Shown here in pieces: positions 8,843 to 18,176 of a DNA stretch of 64,000 nt. Both the position numbers and the translations under genes were made by a program. The first letter of the stretch is position 1. Each line of letters starts with the position of its first letter. The notes beneath the pieces are model-generated. The model saw nothing but the letters and a program-made list of their open reading frames with translations, searched no databases and had not been told where the DNA came from. Source of the DNA: Natrinema halophilum (lineage in GTDB: Archaea > Halobacteriota > Halobacteria > Halobacteriales > Natrialbaceae); NCBI RefSeq assembly GCF_013402815.2, contig NZ_CP084880.1, positions 310,001 through 374,000 of the forward strand. Reading direction: 5' to 3'.

Positions 8843-9489
8843 GATTCTGTTTGTGTTCCGCCGATCGTCTCTCGGTGCTGCTCGCAAACGTACCCGCGTT
8901 CGAGTGCCACATCGAGTGGGACTCGTGTGGGACACTCGTCACACCGCAATTGTATCTGGACCTCGACGGTGGACGACGCCGTTCCGTCGAGTTCTCCTTT
9001 GGCCGCCAGCGAAGCGAGTGCTTCGTCGACTTTTTCGCCAACGATATTCTGTGCGACGGAAATGCTGTTACGTTCCCAGTCCGTGCGTGCGTCCGACTGC
9101 TCCTTTTTCCCGCCGAGACATTCGTTCAAGTGGGTTCGCATCGTCCCCCACGAAACCATGTCGTCCAGCAACTGTTCGCCATCGATTCCCGCCGTCGAGA
9201 GCCGCTCGATGAACTCTTCGCGGACCAGTTCGTCATCGGCTGAAAGTGCTTCGTAATCGGCATCGATCTGCGTGTCGAGTGCCCCTCGCCCGTGTTCGTC
9301 GTAAACGCGTTTCAAGAGTCGCTTGTTGAACCACTCGGTCAGCGTCCGATATCCGACTTCGGTGTGTCCGCTCGCTCCTGTCCACCGTGCGAGAAGACCC
9401 TCGTTCAGCGATTCGTGTCGGGGATCGGCCGTCTCGAGGTCGTACTGATCGATCGTTGCGTCGACCTTGCAGCCGTCACCAGTGGACAT
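8839..9489 (-). CDS. RdfA family (rod-determining factor) protein
   Basis: 216 residues. The family core is visible: LLARWTGASG near residue 35, TLTEWFNKRLL, and the R/E-rich helix ending IDGEQLLDDMVSWGTMRTHL, which matches the haloarchaeal RdfA pattern (A-R-W-T-G ... D-Y-F-N-x-x-L-L ... V-D-x-L-x-x-D-F-V-S-H-x-x-x-x-x-Y-L). RdfA was identified in Haloferax volcanii as needed for rod shape; many halophiles carry several paralogues. The C-terminus adds two CxxC-like cysteines (CDEC) and a further C. Co-translation with an SMC-like ATPase suggests they act together. Two identical palindromes lie upstream (9638-9712). Confidence 0.78.
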   Translation of the reverse strand: MSTGDGCKVDATIDQYDLETADPRHESLNEGLLARWTGASGHTEVGYRTLTEWFNKRLLKRVYDEHGRGALDTQIDADYEALSADDELVREEFIERLSTAGIDGEQLLDDMVSWGTMRTHLNECLGGKKEQSDARTDWERNSISVAQNIVGEKVDEALASLAAKGELDGTASSTVEVQIQLRCDECPTRVPLDVALERGYVCEQHRETIGGTQTES

Positions 9490-9993
9490 CTATCGATACT
9501 ATTCGTCGTAATCTAATAAGCCTGACTATGCGTCCACCCCACGTGTACGACCACAAGTTGCCTCTCGTTTGGCACTCATCGGCGATGGTCGTTGCCCATC
9601 ATTGGCACACTTTGTGTCGGGGGACTCCATCTGATTCACACCCTAAGGGTGTACATAGCATCAGGGAAGTGTGGCTCAATCGACTACAGAATAATATACA
9701 CCCTAAGGGTGTGAACTGACGCCTCAGTCCGGATCGGGCGACCAGACACCTCGAGGACGGCGTCGTCACGTTTTCGGGCCGTACTCAGAGCGGGAACGCT
9801 CGAAGGCGAGGTGGCGGCGTCGTACCGGCGCGTCGTTACGGAGTAGCGTCTCGGTGCCCGTCAGAAACCGGCATCGTTTCTCGGGGGAGTGCTTGACGAT
9901 GTGTACTCACAGTACACCCAGTATTTTCCATCTGTATTCGACGATCGGAGAGGAGAAGACGCTGACGAGCCGTGTCGCCGCGTGTCGGTTCGT
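9490..9993. other. 504-base gap upstream of the rdfA-family gene
   Basis: No coding frame here is convincing. The gap holds the promoter side of the rdfA/SMC-like operon (minus strand) and the downstream side of the SsnA-like gene. The only structured signal is the pair of 15-base palindromes listed separately. Confidence 0.5.
9638..9712. promoter_or_regulatory. pair of identical 15-base palindromes (candidate operators)
   Basis: ACACCCTAAGGGTGT occurs at 9638-9652 and again at 9698-9712, exactly 60 bases apart. Each is a perfect inverted repeat of ACACCC with a TAA centre. They lie 149 and 209 bases upstream of the rdfA-family start and just downstream of the SsnA-like gene. Two identical palindromes at a spacing close to whole helical turns suggest a dimeric repressor or activator site. 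They could also be short hairpins in a transcript. The regulator is unknown. Confidence 0.5.
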
Positions 9994-11316
9994 CTAAAGC
10001 CGGTCCCAGAGTGCGGCACTCGCGGCCCCGACGGCTTCCATGTCTTCAGCGTCGATGCCGCGGACACCGTCGCCGCGTTCGTAGACGGTGTCTCCATCTA
10101 CAATCGTCCGAGTGACGTCGGCCTGACTCGCTGCGCTGACGACGTAGTAGGGAGCACTTTCGGGGAGAACCGGATTCGGTCCGAGATCCAGCGTCACGAA
10201 GTCGCCTCGCTTCCCCTCCTCGATACTACCGATTCGGTCTTCCATACCCATCACAGTTGCACTCCCGATCGTCGCCCACTCGAGGGCGACTGCATTGTCG
10301 AATCCGCTAGGATTGGTCTGTTTCAACTTGTGGATACCGACGGCTGTCCGCATCGTCTCGAACATATCGGGGTCCCATCCATCCCCACCGATGCCGATCG
10401 TCACGTCTTCTTCCTGCATTTTTTCGACGTTCGCGATGCCGACTGCGTTGTTCGTATTCGAGTACGGGTTGTGTGCGACGGCAACGTCGTTCTCGCCGAG
10501 TATTTCGATCTCTTCGTCGGTCGCGTGCACGCAGTGTGCCGCGATGACGTCGGCGTCGAAGAATCCCATCGATTCGAGGGCGGGAACCGGTCGCTCGCCG
10601 TACTCCTCGATGGACTTGTGAACGTCGACCAATCCCTCTTCGAGGTGAATCTGGATTGGTCGGTCGTCGGCCGTCGCCCGATCGACGCACTCTTCGACGA
10701 TCTCTTCCGGATTGGTAAACAGCGTGTGGAGGCAGTAGTGGCCGGTAACGCGATCGTATTGCTCTTCCGTTTCCTCGATGAATCGTTGATTCTCGTCGAT
10801 TCCTGCCAGCGCTTCGTCGCGGGAGTTTCGCGCCGTCGTCTCGAACGCGATCATGCCGCGGATCGGGGTCTGAGCGACACCCTCTGCGACGGCGTCCATC
10901 GCTCCCGGCAGCGTGTTCGGACCGGAGTAATTGTCGCAGAACGCGGTCACGCCGCTCTCGAGCATTTCCTTGCACGATCCGAGCGCCGAGAGTCGTGCGT
11001 CCTCCATTGTGAACGCTTCATCGACTTCCCACCAGATATCGACCAGTGCCTCGTAGAAGCTCTGTGGCGACACCGAAAGCGGGGCGCCCCGAATCGGCAG
11101 CGCGTACATATGCGTGTGGCAGTTTATCAGGCCGGGAATGACGACTTCGGAACGGGCATCGACGACGTCGTCACCGGATGCGTATCCGTCGGCGATGTCG
11201 ACGATTTCGCCGTCTTCGACGACGACGTGTACCTCTTCTCTGACCTCGCGCTCGTCGTTCATCGTGACGAGCGTACCAGCATTGAGTATCACAACATGTG
11301 AATCTCTATCAACCAC
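9994..11316 (-). CDS. SsnA-like amidohydrolase (ATZ/TRZ family)
   Basis: About 440 residues, cytoplasmic, metal-dependent deaminase or hydrolase. It has the HxH metal motif (NCHTHMYALP), the HLEE histidine, the later histidine AHCVHA and the catalytic-region aspartate GGDGWDPD. The stretch from FYEALVDIWWEVDE through GIDENQRFI resembles SsnA, a protein repeatedly found with selenium-dependent molybdenum hydroxylases and assigned an aminohydrolase step on a purine-derived substrate. The start may be GTG 11316 or GTG 11292 (MILNAGTLV); a TTTTTTA box at about 11320-11329 favours the latter as nearly leaderless. The substrate is not provable here; guanine or ring-opened purines are candidates. 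Confidence 0.75.
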   Translation of the reverse strand: MVDRDSHVVILNAGTLVTMNDEREVREEVHVVVEDGEIVDIADGYASGDDVVDARSEVVIPGLINCHTHMYALPIRGAPLSVSPQSFYEALVDIWWEVDEAFTMEDARLSALGSCKEMLESGVTAFCDNYSGPNTLPGAMDAVAEGVAQTPIRGMIAFETTARNSRDEALAGIDENQRFIEETEEQYDRVTGHYCLHTLFTNPEEIVEECVDRATADDRPIQIHLEEGLVDVHKSIEEYGERPVPALESMGFFDADVIAAHCVHATDEEIEILGENDVAVAHNPYSNTNNAVGIANVEKMQEEDVTIGIGGDGWDPDMFETMRTAVGIHKLKQTNPSGFDNAVALEWATIGSATVMGMEDRIGSIEEGKRGDFVTLDLGPNPVLPESAPYYVVSAASQADVTRTIVDGDTVYERGDGVRGIDAEDMEAVGAASAALWDRL

Positions 11317-11553
11317 TAAAAAACTATCTCCGATCCCCCTCTCCGAACCGGATCGGTCCCTGTGAAGTCTGACTGCACGGACCGGGTACAGCCGCCGAGT
11401 ACGACCCGGTGGCGACTCACTACACGCAGATACACTCGGATCGGTCCCGAAGCTTCACTGCTGGTCCACACTCGGATCGGGTCGGGTTCTGGTCCGAGCG
11501 TGCGTACCCGCGTACCTGAACTGTTATGATACCCGCGCGTGAGTGTACGAACC

Positions 11554-12909
11554 ATGACGGATTGTCTCGTGGAGAACGCTCGTGTCGTGACGAATGCAGG
11601 GCTGCAACGTGGATCGATTGCGATCGAAGACGGATCGATCACGGCGATCGATACTGAACTCTCGGTGACGGGAGCCGACGCCGAAACGGTCGTTCAGGCG
11701 GACGGTATGGTCGCACTTCCGGGTGCGATCGACGTCCATACGCACATGCACGACCCGTCGTTGTTCCCGGACGATATCGACTTCGCCTCCCAGACCGAAA
11801 GCGCCGTCGCCGGTGGCGTGACGACCGTCGTCGAACTGCCCACGCAAACACCCGTAACGACACCTGCAGCCGTTCGAGAGAAGCGAGACAGCTGTGCGGA
11901 TTTGGCACACATCGATTTTGGACTCGTCGCCGGGAACGTACAGGAAACGGATATCGACGTCGAGGGGATCGTCGAGGCCGGCGTGCCGGATTTCAAAACG
12001 TTCACGGCGGACCCGTACCGCGCAGACGACGAGACGATCCTCGATCTGATGACGGCTGTCGGTGCCGCCGGCGGTTCGGTTCGCGTCCACTGCGAGTCAC
12101 AGGCGATTTTGGATCGCGCGCGCGACCGTCTCGACGGGACCGATCCGGAGCTGTATCCCCGTTCGCGCCCGATCGAGGCCGAACTCGAGGCCATCAGTCG
12201 CGTGGGATGGCTCGCGGAATACGCGGACTGTCCCCTCCACGTCGTCCACATCTCGAGCGGGAGCGGCGCTGCGGTCGCCGATCGGTTCAAATCCCGTGCG
12301 AACGTTCCGGTGACGCTCGAGACGTGCCCGCAGTACCTCGGATTCTCCACCGAGGACGTCGAGAGGAAAGGTCCGTTTCTCAAGGTCAATCCGAGTCTGA
12401 AATCCGCCACCGAAGTCGAGCGACTCTGGCAGGCGCTTCGGGACGGGACGATCGACCTCGTTGCGACTGATCATTTCCCGACACACCGCGCGGACCGAGA
12501 GCGAGGGTGGGAGGACATCTGGGAGCCCTACGCGGGCCTTCCGGGTGTCGAGACGATGCTCGAGTTCCTCGCCAGCGAGGGCGTCCACGAGGGCCGGATC
12601 TCGTGGCCGCGGCTCCTCGAACTCGTCTGTGCGCGACCCGCCCGCGAGGCCGGCGTTTTCCCACGGAAGGGATCGCTCGAGGTGGGGACGGATGCCGACA
12701 TCGTCCTCCTTCGAAACGATCCGTGGGAGGTGTCGGCGGACGAGTTGACCTACAACGGTGGATGGACGCCGTTCGAGGGTCGGACCTGGAGCTGGCGGGT
12801 CGACACTGTCATCACGGACGGAGAGATCGCAGCACGCGAACACGACGTGGTCGCAAAACCAGGTGACGGATCGTATCTTTCTCGCGGACCCCGGATACCG
12901 GTCGAGTAA
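11554..12909 (+). CDS. allantoinase / dihydropyrimidinase-family cyclic amidohydrolase
   Basis: 451 residues from ATG 11554 (GTG 11539 adds five). All binuclear-centre ligands of cyclic amidohydrolases are visible: DVHTHMHDP (HxH), the carboxylated lysine in FKTFTADPY, RVHCESQ, VVHISSG, and the aspartate VATDHFPTH. Family members hydrolyse cyclic amides such as allantoin, hydantoins or dihydropyrimidines. With an M20 amidase, SsnA-like protein and molybdenum hydroxylases nearby, a ureide step of purine breakdown (allantoinase, or the HyuA role of bacterial selenium-linked clusters) is the best inference. Dihydroorotase is less likely because no pyrimidine genes are near. Confidence 0.78.
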   Translation: MTDCLVENARVVTNAGLQRGSIAIEDGSITAIDTELSVTGADAETVVQADGMVALPGAIDVHTHMHDPSLFPDDIDFASQTESAVAGGVTTVVELPTQTPVTTPAAVREKRDSCADLAHIDFGLVAGNVQETDIDVEGIVEAGVPDFKTFTADPYRADDETILDLMTAVGAAGGSVRVHCESQAILDRARDRLDGTDPELYPRSRPIEAELEAISRVGWLAEYADCPLHVVHISSGSGAAVADRFKSRANVPVTLETCPQYLGFSTEDVERKGPFLKVNPSLKSATEVERLWQALRDGTIDLVATDHFPTHRADRERGWEDIWEPYAGLPGVETMLEFLASEGVHEGRISWPRLLELVCARPAREAGVFPRKGSLEVGTDADIVLLRNDPWEVSADELTYNGGWTPFEGRTWSWRVDTVITDGEIAAREHDVVAKPGDGSYLSRGPRIPVE

Positions 12910-12939
12910 CGGGACGAACGTCTGCCCCCCGGAGTATCG

Positions 12940-14661
12940 TCAGTCGGTCATACTCGTCGCTGAGGTCTGAAGCGCCTCTGCGTCCTGGAGGTGTGCAAGC
13001 AGGGTGTCGTGAAGCGGCCCGTTCGATCCGAGCAGTTCGTTTCTCGTATCGAGGGCGGTGTTCGGATCGTAAGGGGTACCGTCGGCGTTCGTTACGGTCG
13101 CGCCGGCTGTCCGGGCGATGACGATCCCCGCATTCACGTCCCAGGGGTAGGTATCGTACTCCCAGACGGCGTCCGCGCTCCCGGCCGCGAGGTAACAGAG
13201 GTTCAATGCGGCGGAGCCGAGTCGACGAACGCCCCGTGCCTCGTGATAGCTGTGGGACAGGAACGAGCCGTCCGGATCGTATCCCGAGAGCAGCATGCAC
13301 TCGTCGAGGGACGTTCGTTCGGTCGTCGAGAGCGGCTTACCGTTGAGCGTCGCTTGTTCGCCGCTGATCGCGCTGAACATCTCGTCCGTCTCGGGTGCGT
13401 ACACGACCCCAACGACGGGGGTATCGTTCTCGAGGAGCGCGAGCGAGACGGAGTAGTTCGGGTTCCCGTGGGCGAAGTTTCCGGTGCCGTCGAGCGGATC
13501 GAGCGACCACGTGTAGTCACTCGACCCATCTCGCTGAACGGATTCCTCCGAGCGGATTCCGTGGTCGGGGAACTCGCTTTCGAGAACGGTCGTGATGATG
13601 TTCTCGGCTTTGTAGTCCGCCTCGGTGACGATATCGGACTTGTCAGTCTTGAACTCGACTGACTCCGTCTGCCCGTGGAGTTCGCGAAGCGCGGGCCCGG
13701 CCGCACGCGCCGCCTCCTCGGCGACTTGCTTCGCTCGTTCGAGAACGTCGCCCTCGTTTCGATCGTGGGTCCGTTGTCGCCACACCTGTTTCGAGCCCGT
13801 GTCCGCTTTTCCGTCACGGACTCCCCAGCCGAGCTTCTCCGAGACGGACGTGAAGAACTCGTCGTCGTAGCTCGTATTGACGACGTGAGCCGGCGTCTCT
13901 GCTCCTTCTATGGTGACGACGGCGTCCTCTTCGAGTTCCGTCTGGGCTCGGCCGCCGTCGACGAGCAGGTTCGCCGGTCCGGCGGAGACGACCCGGACGG
14001 TCGTGTCCGCATCGACGATGAGCGGCCGGACACCGAGCCGGTGCGTGTGAAGCGGGACGACCTGCAGTGAGGCGTTGTTTTTGGGATAGTGGATCGGGCC
14101 ACCGGCCGAGAGCGAAACGCCGGTCGAACCTGTCGGCGTCGAAACGGCGAGTCCGCTTCCCTCGTACTGGCCGATGAACTCTTCGCCGGCGAACACCTCG
14201 AGTTGCGTGATCTTCCGTTCGACCGGATTCTCCGGCGGAACGTGCTCTATCATCACGTCGTTAATGCCCGTACAATCGACGCCGTCGGCGTCGACGTGTA
14301 ACTGCTGGCGCTGATCTATCGTCGCCTTTCCGGTGACGGCCTCCGTCAGCGCGTCGGTGAGATCGGACGGTGAGATACTCGCGAGGAAGGCGAGGGAGCC
14401 AGCGTTGATCCCGAGAATCGGGATCTGCTTGGGGCTGAACTGGCGGACCCCTTCGAGGTAGGTTCCGTCGCCACCGAGGGTGACGCCGAGATATTCCGTT
14501 CCGGGATCGTAAACCGGGTCGATATCGTCGCCTACATTCACCGCGTTGACGGGGATGTTCTGTTTGCGGCCCCATTCTTCGATCGTTGCGAGTTCCTCGT
14601 CGCTGTCGGGACTGATGAGGACGATGAGTTCTTCCGTCGTGGCTAGTCGTCTTCCAATCAT
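12940..14661 (-). CDS. bifunctional NAD kinase / inositol-monophosphatase-family fusion
   Basis: 573 residues from ATG 14661; a longer frame begins at 14742 but adds a non-conserved basic tail. Residues 1-about 275 are an NAD kinase: the GGDGTYLEG loop, INAGSLAFLA, ND near residue 140, and STPTGSTGVSLSAGGP. After a linker comes an IMPase/FBPase-fold phosphatase: ADYKAEN, SEES, the metal motif DPLDGTGNF and the late WDVNAGIVIA. This fusion is common in haloarchaea; the first half makes NADP, and the second dephosphorylates a sugar phosphate, inositol phosphate or NADP-like substrate. It is probably housekeeping and not part of purine breakdown. The 3' end abuts the allantoinase-like gene convergently. 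Confidence 0.87.
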   Translation of the reverse strand: MIGRRLATTEELIVLISPDSDEELATIEEWGRKQNIPVNAVNVGDDIDPVYDPGTEYLGVTLGGDGTYLEGVRQFSPKQIPILGINAGSLAFLASISPSDLTDALTEAVTGKATIDQRQQLHVDADGVDCTGINDVMIEHVPPENPVERKITQLEVFAGEEFIGQYEGSGLAVSTPTGSTGVSLSAGGPIHYPKNNASLQVVPLHTHRLGVRPLIVDADTTVRVVSAGPANLLVDGGRAQTELEEDAVVTIEGAETPAHVVNTSYDDEFFTSVSEKLGWGVRDGKADTGSKQVWRQRTHDRNEGDVLERAKQVAEEAARAAGPALRELHGQTESVEFKTDKSDIVTEADYKAENIITTVLESEFPDHGIRSEESVQRDGSSDYTWSLDPLDGTGNFAHGNPNYSVSLALLENDTPVVGVVYAPETDEMFSAISGEQATLNGKPLSTTERTSLDECMLLSGYDPDGSFLSHSYHEARGVRRLGSAALNLCYLAAGSADAVWEYDTYPWDVNAGIVIARTAGATVTNADGTPYDPNTALDTRNELLGSNGPLHDTLLAHLQDAEALQTSATSMTD

Positions 14662-15379
14662 GGATATACACGGTGCTAACCGTCTCTGGCGAAACCGTCG
14701 CGCTATGAGCGACGCTTCTTGCGGGTAGTTAGCACCCAGCATTTATGACGCGTGTCTTGACTATAAACATTGGGTGCTGTGGGGCCGATTGTGGCCGATG
14801 TGGCGGCGTTTGTGACTGTTCCCACGGAATCTGGATCGGCAACAAACGGACCGACATTCCGCCCGGAACTCGAGCATCGACGTCCCATCTGCGACTGGCT
14901 TTCCGCGGTAGCCGCGACGAAAACAGATGTAGCCGTTTCGAGTGCCCCCTCGAGAGTGGTCTCCGCACACGCAGCGTATACGACATCGAACACCAAGCAT
15001 TCTACAGCGAGCGTTTTCGCGGCTCTTCGCGAGTCTTCTCGTATTTCGGCACGTCTCCGTCGCGAGCCCCCAGTCTCGACTCGGCTCGCCCTATCGCGGA
15101 GAGATGGAAGGATGACTGACGTCTCGTGGCGCCGTATCGATCGACTCGAGCGACGTCGACGGACGCTTCCTCGCGGACGGTCGGTCGCGGCAGAAATCGG
15201 TCTGCGAATCAACTCTGCTGCCGTCTCTCTCGGGCTGACCCGCAACCGCGTTCGACCGGTCTCGGATTCTCCGACGTGAGTACTATGGCCGGGCCATTTC
15301 GTTCCTCTCTGTCGGTGGCGGACAGCCAAGTGGAAGCGCGAAGCAAGTCTTTATGTGAGCCGCCTGCTTTGTCTATCCT
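14662..15379. other. 718-base region with no recognised gene
   Basis: An open plus frame at 14770-15279 (169 codons) and an opposing minus frame at 14703-15329 overlap completely. Neither has the acidic bias of its neighbours nor any family I recognise. A TATA-like CTTTATG at 15347-15353 sits about 27 bases before the threonine-synthase-like ATG and is probably its promoter. Whether either frame is coding cannot be decided by eye. Confidence 0.4.
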
Positions 15380-16639
15380 ATGGCGATGGACCACGTTACT
15401 ACACTCGAGTGTACGATTTGCGGGAAAGAGTACGATCCGGATCAGATCATTTACACCTGCCCGGAACACGAGGGTGTCTCGGGCATCCTCGAAGTGAAGT
15501 ACGATTACGACGTCATCGACGACAACTTCGACGCCGAACTCGACGGCAACATCGATAGTCAGTGGAAGTACGAGGCGTTCCTTCCCGTCGACGACGAAGC
15601 TGACGTCGTAACGCTCAACGAGGGCGGAACGGATCTTTTCGACGCCCCGAATTTGAGCGAGGAACTCGGCGTCGAAACCCTCGTCAAAGACGATGGTCGG
15701 AACCCGACCGGCTGTTTCAAAGATCGTGCGAGTTCCGTTGCGGTCACGAAAGCGAAACACGCCGGTCGCGACATCATTACCTGTGCATCGACCGGGAACG
15801 CAGCCGCCTCGCTTTCCGGTTACGCCGCACGCGGTGCGCTCGACTGTCGGATCTTCGTCCCCGGTGACGCTCCTGCCGGAAAGCTCGCACAGCCACTCGT
15901 CTACGGTGCCGACGTTCTTGCCGTCAACGGATCGTACGACGAGGCGTACGACCTGAGCGTCGAGGTCACCGACGAGTACGGCTGGTACAACCGCAACGCG
16001 GCGATCAACCCGTTCCAGGTCGAAGGGAAACGAACCGTCGGACACGAACTCGCCGAACAGTCGAAAGTACGCGGTGAGATTCCGGACTGGATCGTCTTCT
16101 CGATGGGAGACGGCTGTACGATCGCTGGTGCCTGGAAAGGCTTCCGCGAATTCTACGAACTCGATTACGTCGACGATACGCCCAAAATGCTCGGCGTTCA
16201 GGCCGAGGGCGCATCCGCAATCCACGACGCGTTCCACGACCACGACGATGTCCAGGACATCGCCGATACGCTTGCCGACAGCATTGCCGTCGGTCGGCCC
16301 CGGAACACGATCAAGGCGTGCCGTGCACTCGAAGAAAGCGGCGGCACTTCCCTCCTCGTCGAGGACGACGCAATCCTCGAGGCTGAGAAACTGCTGGGAA
16401 GCACCGAAGGGATCTACACTGAACCGGCCGGTGCGACGCCACTCGCCGGCGTCAAGCGCGCGATCGAAGACGGGATCATTCAGTCCGACGAAACGGTCGT
16501 CATCAACTCGACCGGGTTCGGACTCAAAGACACCGAGAGCGCGAAACAGGCGACCGGTGACGTCATGCGGATCGACCCGGACATCACGGAAGTCCAACAG
16601 CGCTACGACGTCCCGGCATCCGCAGCGGCCGACGACTAA
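15380..16639 (+). CDS. thrC: threonine-synthase-like PLP enzyme (fold type II)
   Basis: 419 residues. The N-terminus carries a rubredoxin-like knuckle (CTICGKEY ... TCPEHEG) seen in archaeal threonine synthases. The PLP lysine is K114 in NPTGCFKDRAS; the phosphate-binding loop is ASTGNAAAS; later motifs are GDGCTI and NSTGFGLKD. The family makes threonine from O-phosphohomoserine. Its place between ureide hydrolases is suggestive: bacterial selenium-linked purine clusters have a fold-II PLP lyase (YgeX, diaminopropionate ammonia-lyase) at the same functional position, so a lyase role is possible. By sequence alone, threonine synthase is the safer call. A TATA box about 27 bases upstream implies a nearly leaderless transcript. 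Confidence 0.75.
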   Translation: MAMDHVTTLECTICGKEYDPDQIIYTCPEHEGVSGILEVKYDYDVIDDNFDAELDGNIDSQWKYEAFLPVDDEADVVTLNEGGTDLFDAPNLSEELGVETLVKDDGRNPTGCFKDRASSVAVTKAKHAGRDIITCASTGNAAASLSGYAARGALDCRIFVPGDAPAGKLAQPLVYGADVLAVNGSYDEAYDLSVEVTDEYGWYNRNAAINPFQVEGKRTVGHELAEQSKVRGEIPDWIVFSMGDGCTIAGAWKGFREFYELDYVDDTPKMLGVQAEGASAIHDAFHDHDDVQDIADTLADSIAVGRPRNTIKACRALEESGGTSLLVEDDAILEAEKLLGSTEGIYTEPAGATPLAGVKRAIEDGIIQSDETVVINSTGFGLKDTESAKQATGDVMRIDPDITEVQQRYDVPASAAADD

Positions 16640-16898
16640 GCGACGCGATTTGAGGGTGACCTTTTTCCGCCGGTATCGGACGACCCAATCGTCCCGGGAT
16701 CGAATTCGTTCCTCGAATACGGAGCCGACATCTCTAATCCCGTGATCCCGGGTCCAGCCACCGCCAGAGAGGGACGATCGTGACAGCTTCGAGCCGGTTC
16801 CGAGCCGAAAACGAACCGCGAGAATACCATAGACCGCGAGACCCTCGCAGGCCCCGTCGGACACACCACCTGCGGTGAATTCCAGTCTCCGGATACCG

Positions 16899-17936
16899 CT
16901 AGAGGTAGCCGTCTGCGAACTCGTCGATCATGAGCTCTGGATCGTCACCGAGCGGGTACAGGATCGGGCACAGACAGCCGTTGTCGGCGTACTCCCGGAC
17001 CTTCTCGCGACACTGTTCTGGACGACCGCTCGCCGTCAACTTGTGGACCACCTCGTCCGGGATGAGGTCCATCCCTTTCTTGATGTCGTCCTTGTCGGCC
17101 GGCCAGCCACCGATGGCGTCTCCCACCTCGTCGATCAGGTCCTGACTCACGCCGCTGGCTTTCATGATGTGTGGCTGCTGGCCGAGATACTGCGTGATGA
17201 GTTCCCGGGCGTTGTCCAGTGCCTTCTCTTCGTCGTGGTCCATCGAGCAGACGATCAGTTGCGGTCGATCGATTTCGTCGATGGATCGATCCGATCGCTC
17301 CGCCCCGGTCTCGAGTGCGTCGAGCGCCTTCTGGTTGTACTCGGGACTGACGAGGTAGTTCATGAGGGCTCCGTCCGCGAAGTGGCCCGTCAACTCCATC
17401 ATCTTGAACCCGGTCGCACCGACGTACACGGGCACGGTCCGGGGACCGGAATCGCCGTGAACGACGTCGAGTTCGATGTCACGGACGTTGACGTGCTCGC
17501 CGTCGTATGTCACGTTCTCCATCTCGAGCAGCCGTTTCGTCACTTCGACGCACTCGCGCATTGCCCGGGGCGCGTCCGACCGGTCGACCCCGACCTTCTC
17601 AGCGAGGGGGTCCCACCAGGCACCGATCCCACAGAGGACCCGGTCCGGTCCGGCTAGTTCCTCGAGGGTGCTCATCGTCTGTGCGATGAGGGCCGTGTTT
17701 CGCGTCCAGTTGTTGATGACGCCGGAGCCGATTTTGATGTCGTCGGTGACGGCGGCGTAGGCTGCCATCGGGGTGATGGCGTCCCGTGCGAGGCGCGATT
17801 CGGCCTGCCAGACCTCGTTGAAGCCTTGCTCCTCGGCGTACTGTACCAGTTCCATATTCTCTCGAATCGGGTGCTTGTCCTGCAGGTAAATCCCGACTCT
17901 GTCGCTCCCGTCGCTTGCCTCGTGACTGTAGCTCAT
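16899..17936 (-). CDS. LLM-class (F420-dependent) oxidoreductase
   Basis: 345 residues from ATG 17936. It is a luciferase-like TIM barrel of the F420-dependent methylenetetrahydromethanopterin-reductase/N5,N10 type: [10 protein letters not shown] start, [41 protein letters not shown] and [17 protein letters not shown] near residue 190. Such enzymes oxidise or reduce small substrates with F420 (or FMN). A TATA element GTTATATATC (17965-17974) puts the transcript start within a few bases of ATG. It lies within the hydrolase block, and an F420:NADP oxidoreductase gene lies at 33525-34193. The substrate is unknown. It could act on a purine- or pyrimidine-ring intermediate, which is inference. Confidence 0.78.
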   Translation of the reverse strand: MSYSHEASDGSDRVGIYLQDKHPIRENMELVQYAEEQGFNEVWQAESRLARDAITPMAAYAAVTDDIKIGSGVINNWTRNTALIAQTMSTLEELAGPDRVLCGIGAWWDPLAEKVGVDRSDAPRAMRECVEVTKRLLEMENVTYDGEHVNVRDIELDVVHGDSGPRTVPVYVGATGFKMMELTGHFADGALMNYLVSPEYNQKALDALETGAERSDRSIDEIDRPQLIVCSMDHDEEKALDNARELITQYLGQQPHIMKASGVSQDLIDEVGDAIGGWPADKDDIKKGMDLIPDEVVHKLTASGRPEQCREKVREYADNGCLCPILYPLGDDPELMIDEFADGYL

Positions 17937-18176
17937 AGAGTCGTTCCCAAGTAGAAGAGCGGGTGATATATAACTATGGGGCAAGGTAGCACAGACCCGG
18001 TATACGTTCGCGCTGTGCCATCAGACCGGGAACAGCTGAGGCGTCTGTGTGGCGAACCGAGTCGAGGTATCCGAGCAGTGAAACCGGTCTGGATGCAGGT
18101 GTTGCAATCTGTCGTGGTCCAGTCCGTCGCAATCCGGCGAACGCTGGGTGCCACACGCGTGTGCGATTCGCGCCAA

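Noticed and set aside
9994-11301. Long plus-strand ORF (9889-11301) antisense to the SsnA-like gene
   Set aside because: It is a shadow frame; the minus strand holds all metal-binding motifs of an amidohydrolase.
12291-12302. GGTTCAAATCCC, resembling the T-arm of a tRNA
   Set aside because: It lies inside the allantoinase-like coding frame and no acceptor or anticodon stem can be built around it.
14770-15279. 169-residue plus-strand ORF and its opposite-strand partner before the threonine-synthase-like gene
   Set aside because: Neither shows acidic composition or a recognisable fold; they mirror each other, so at most one can be real. Left as unexplained.
15380-16639. Calling the PLP enzyme diaminopropionate ammonia-lyase outright
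   Set aside because: The N-terminal knuckle and core motifs are those of threonine synthase; the lyase role is only a context-based hypothesis.
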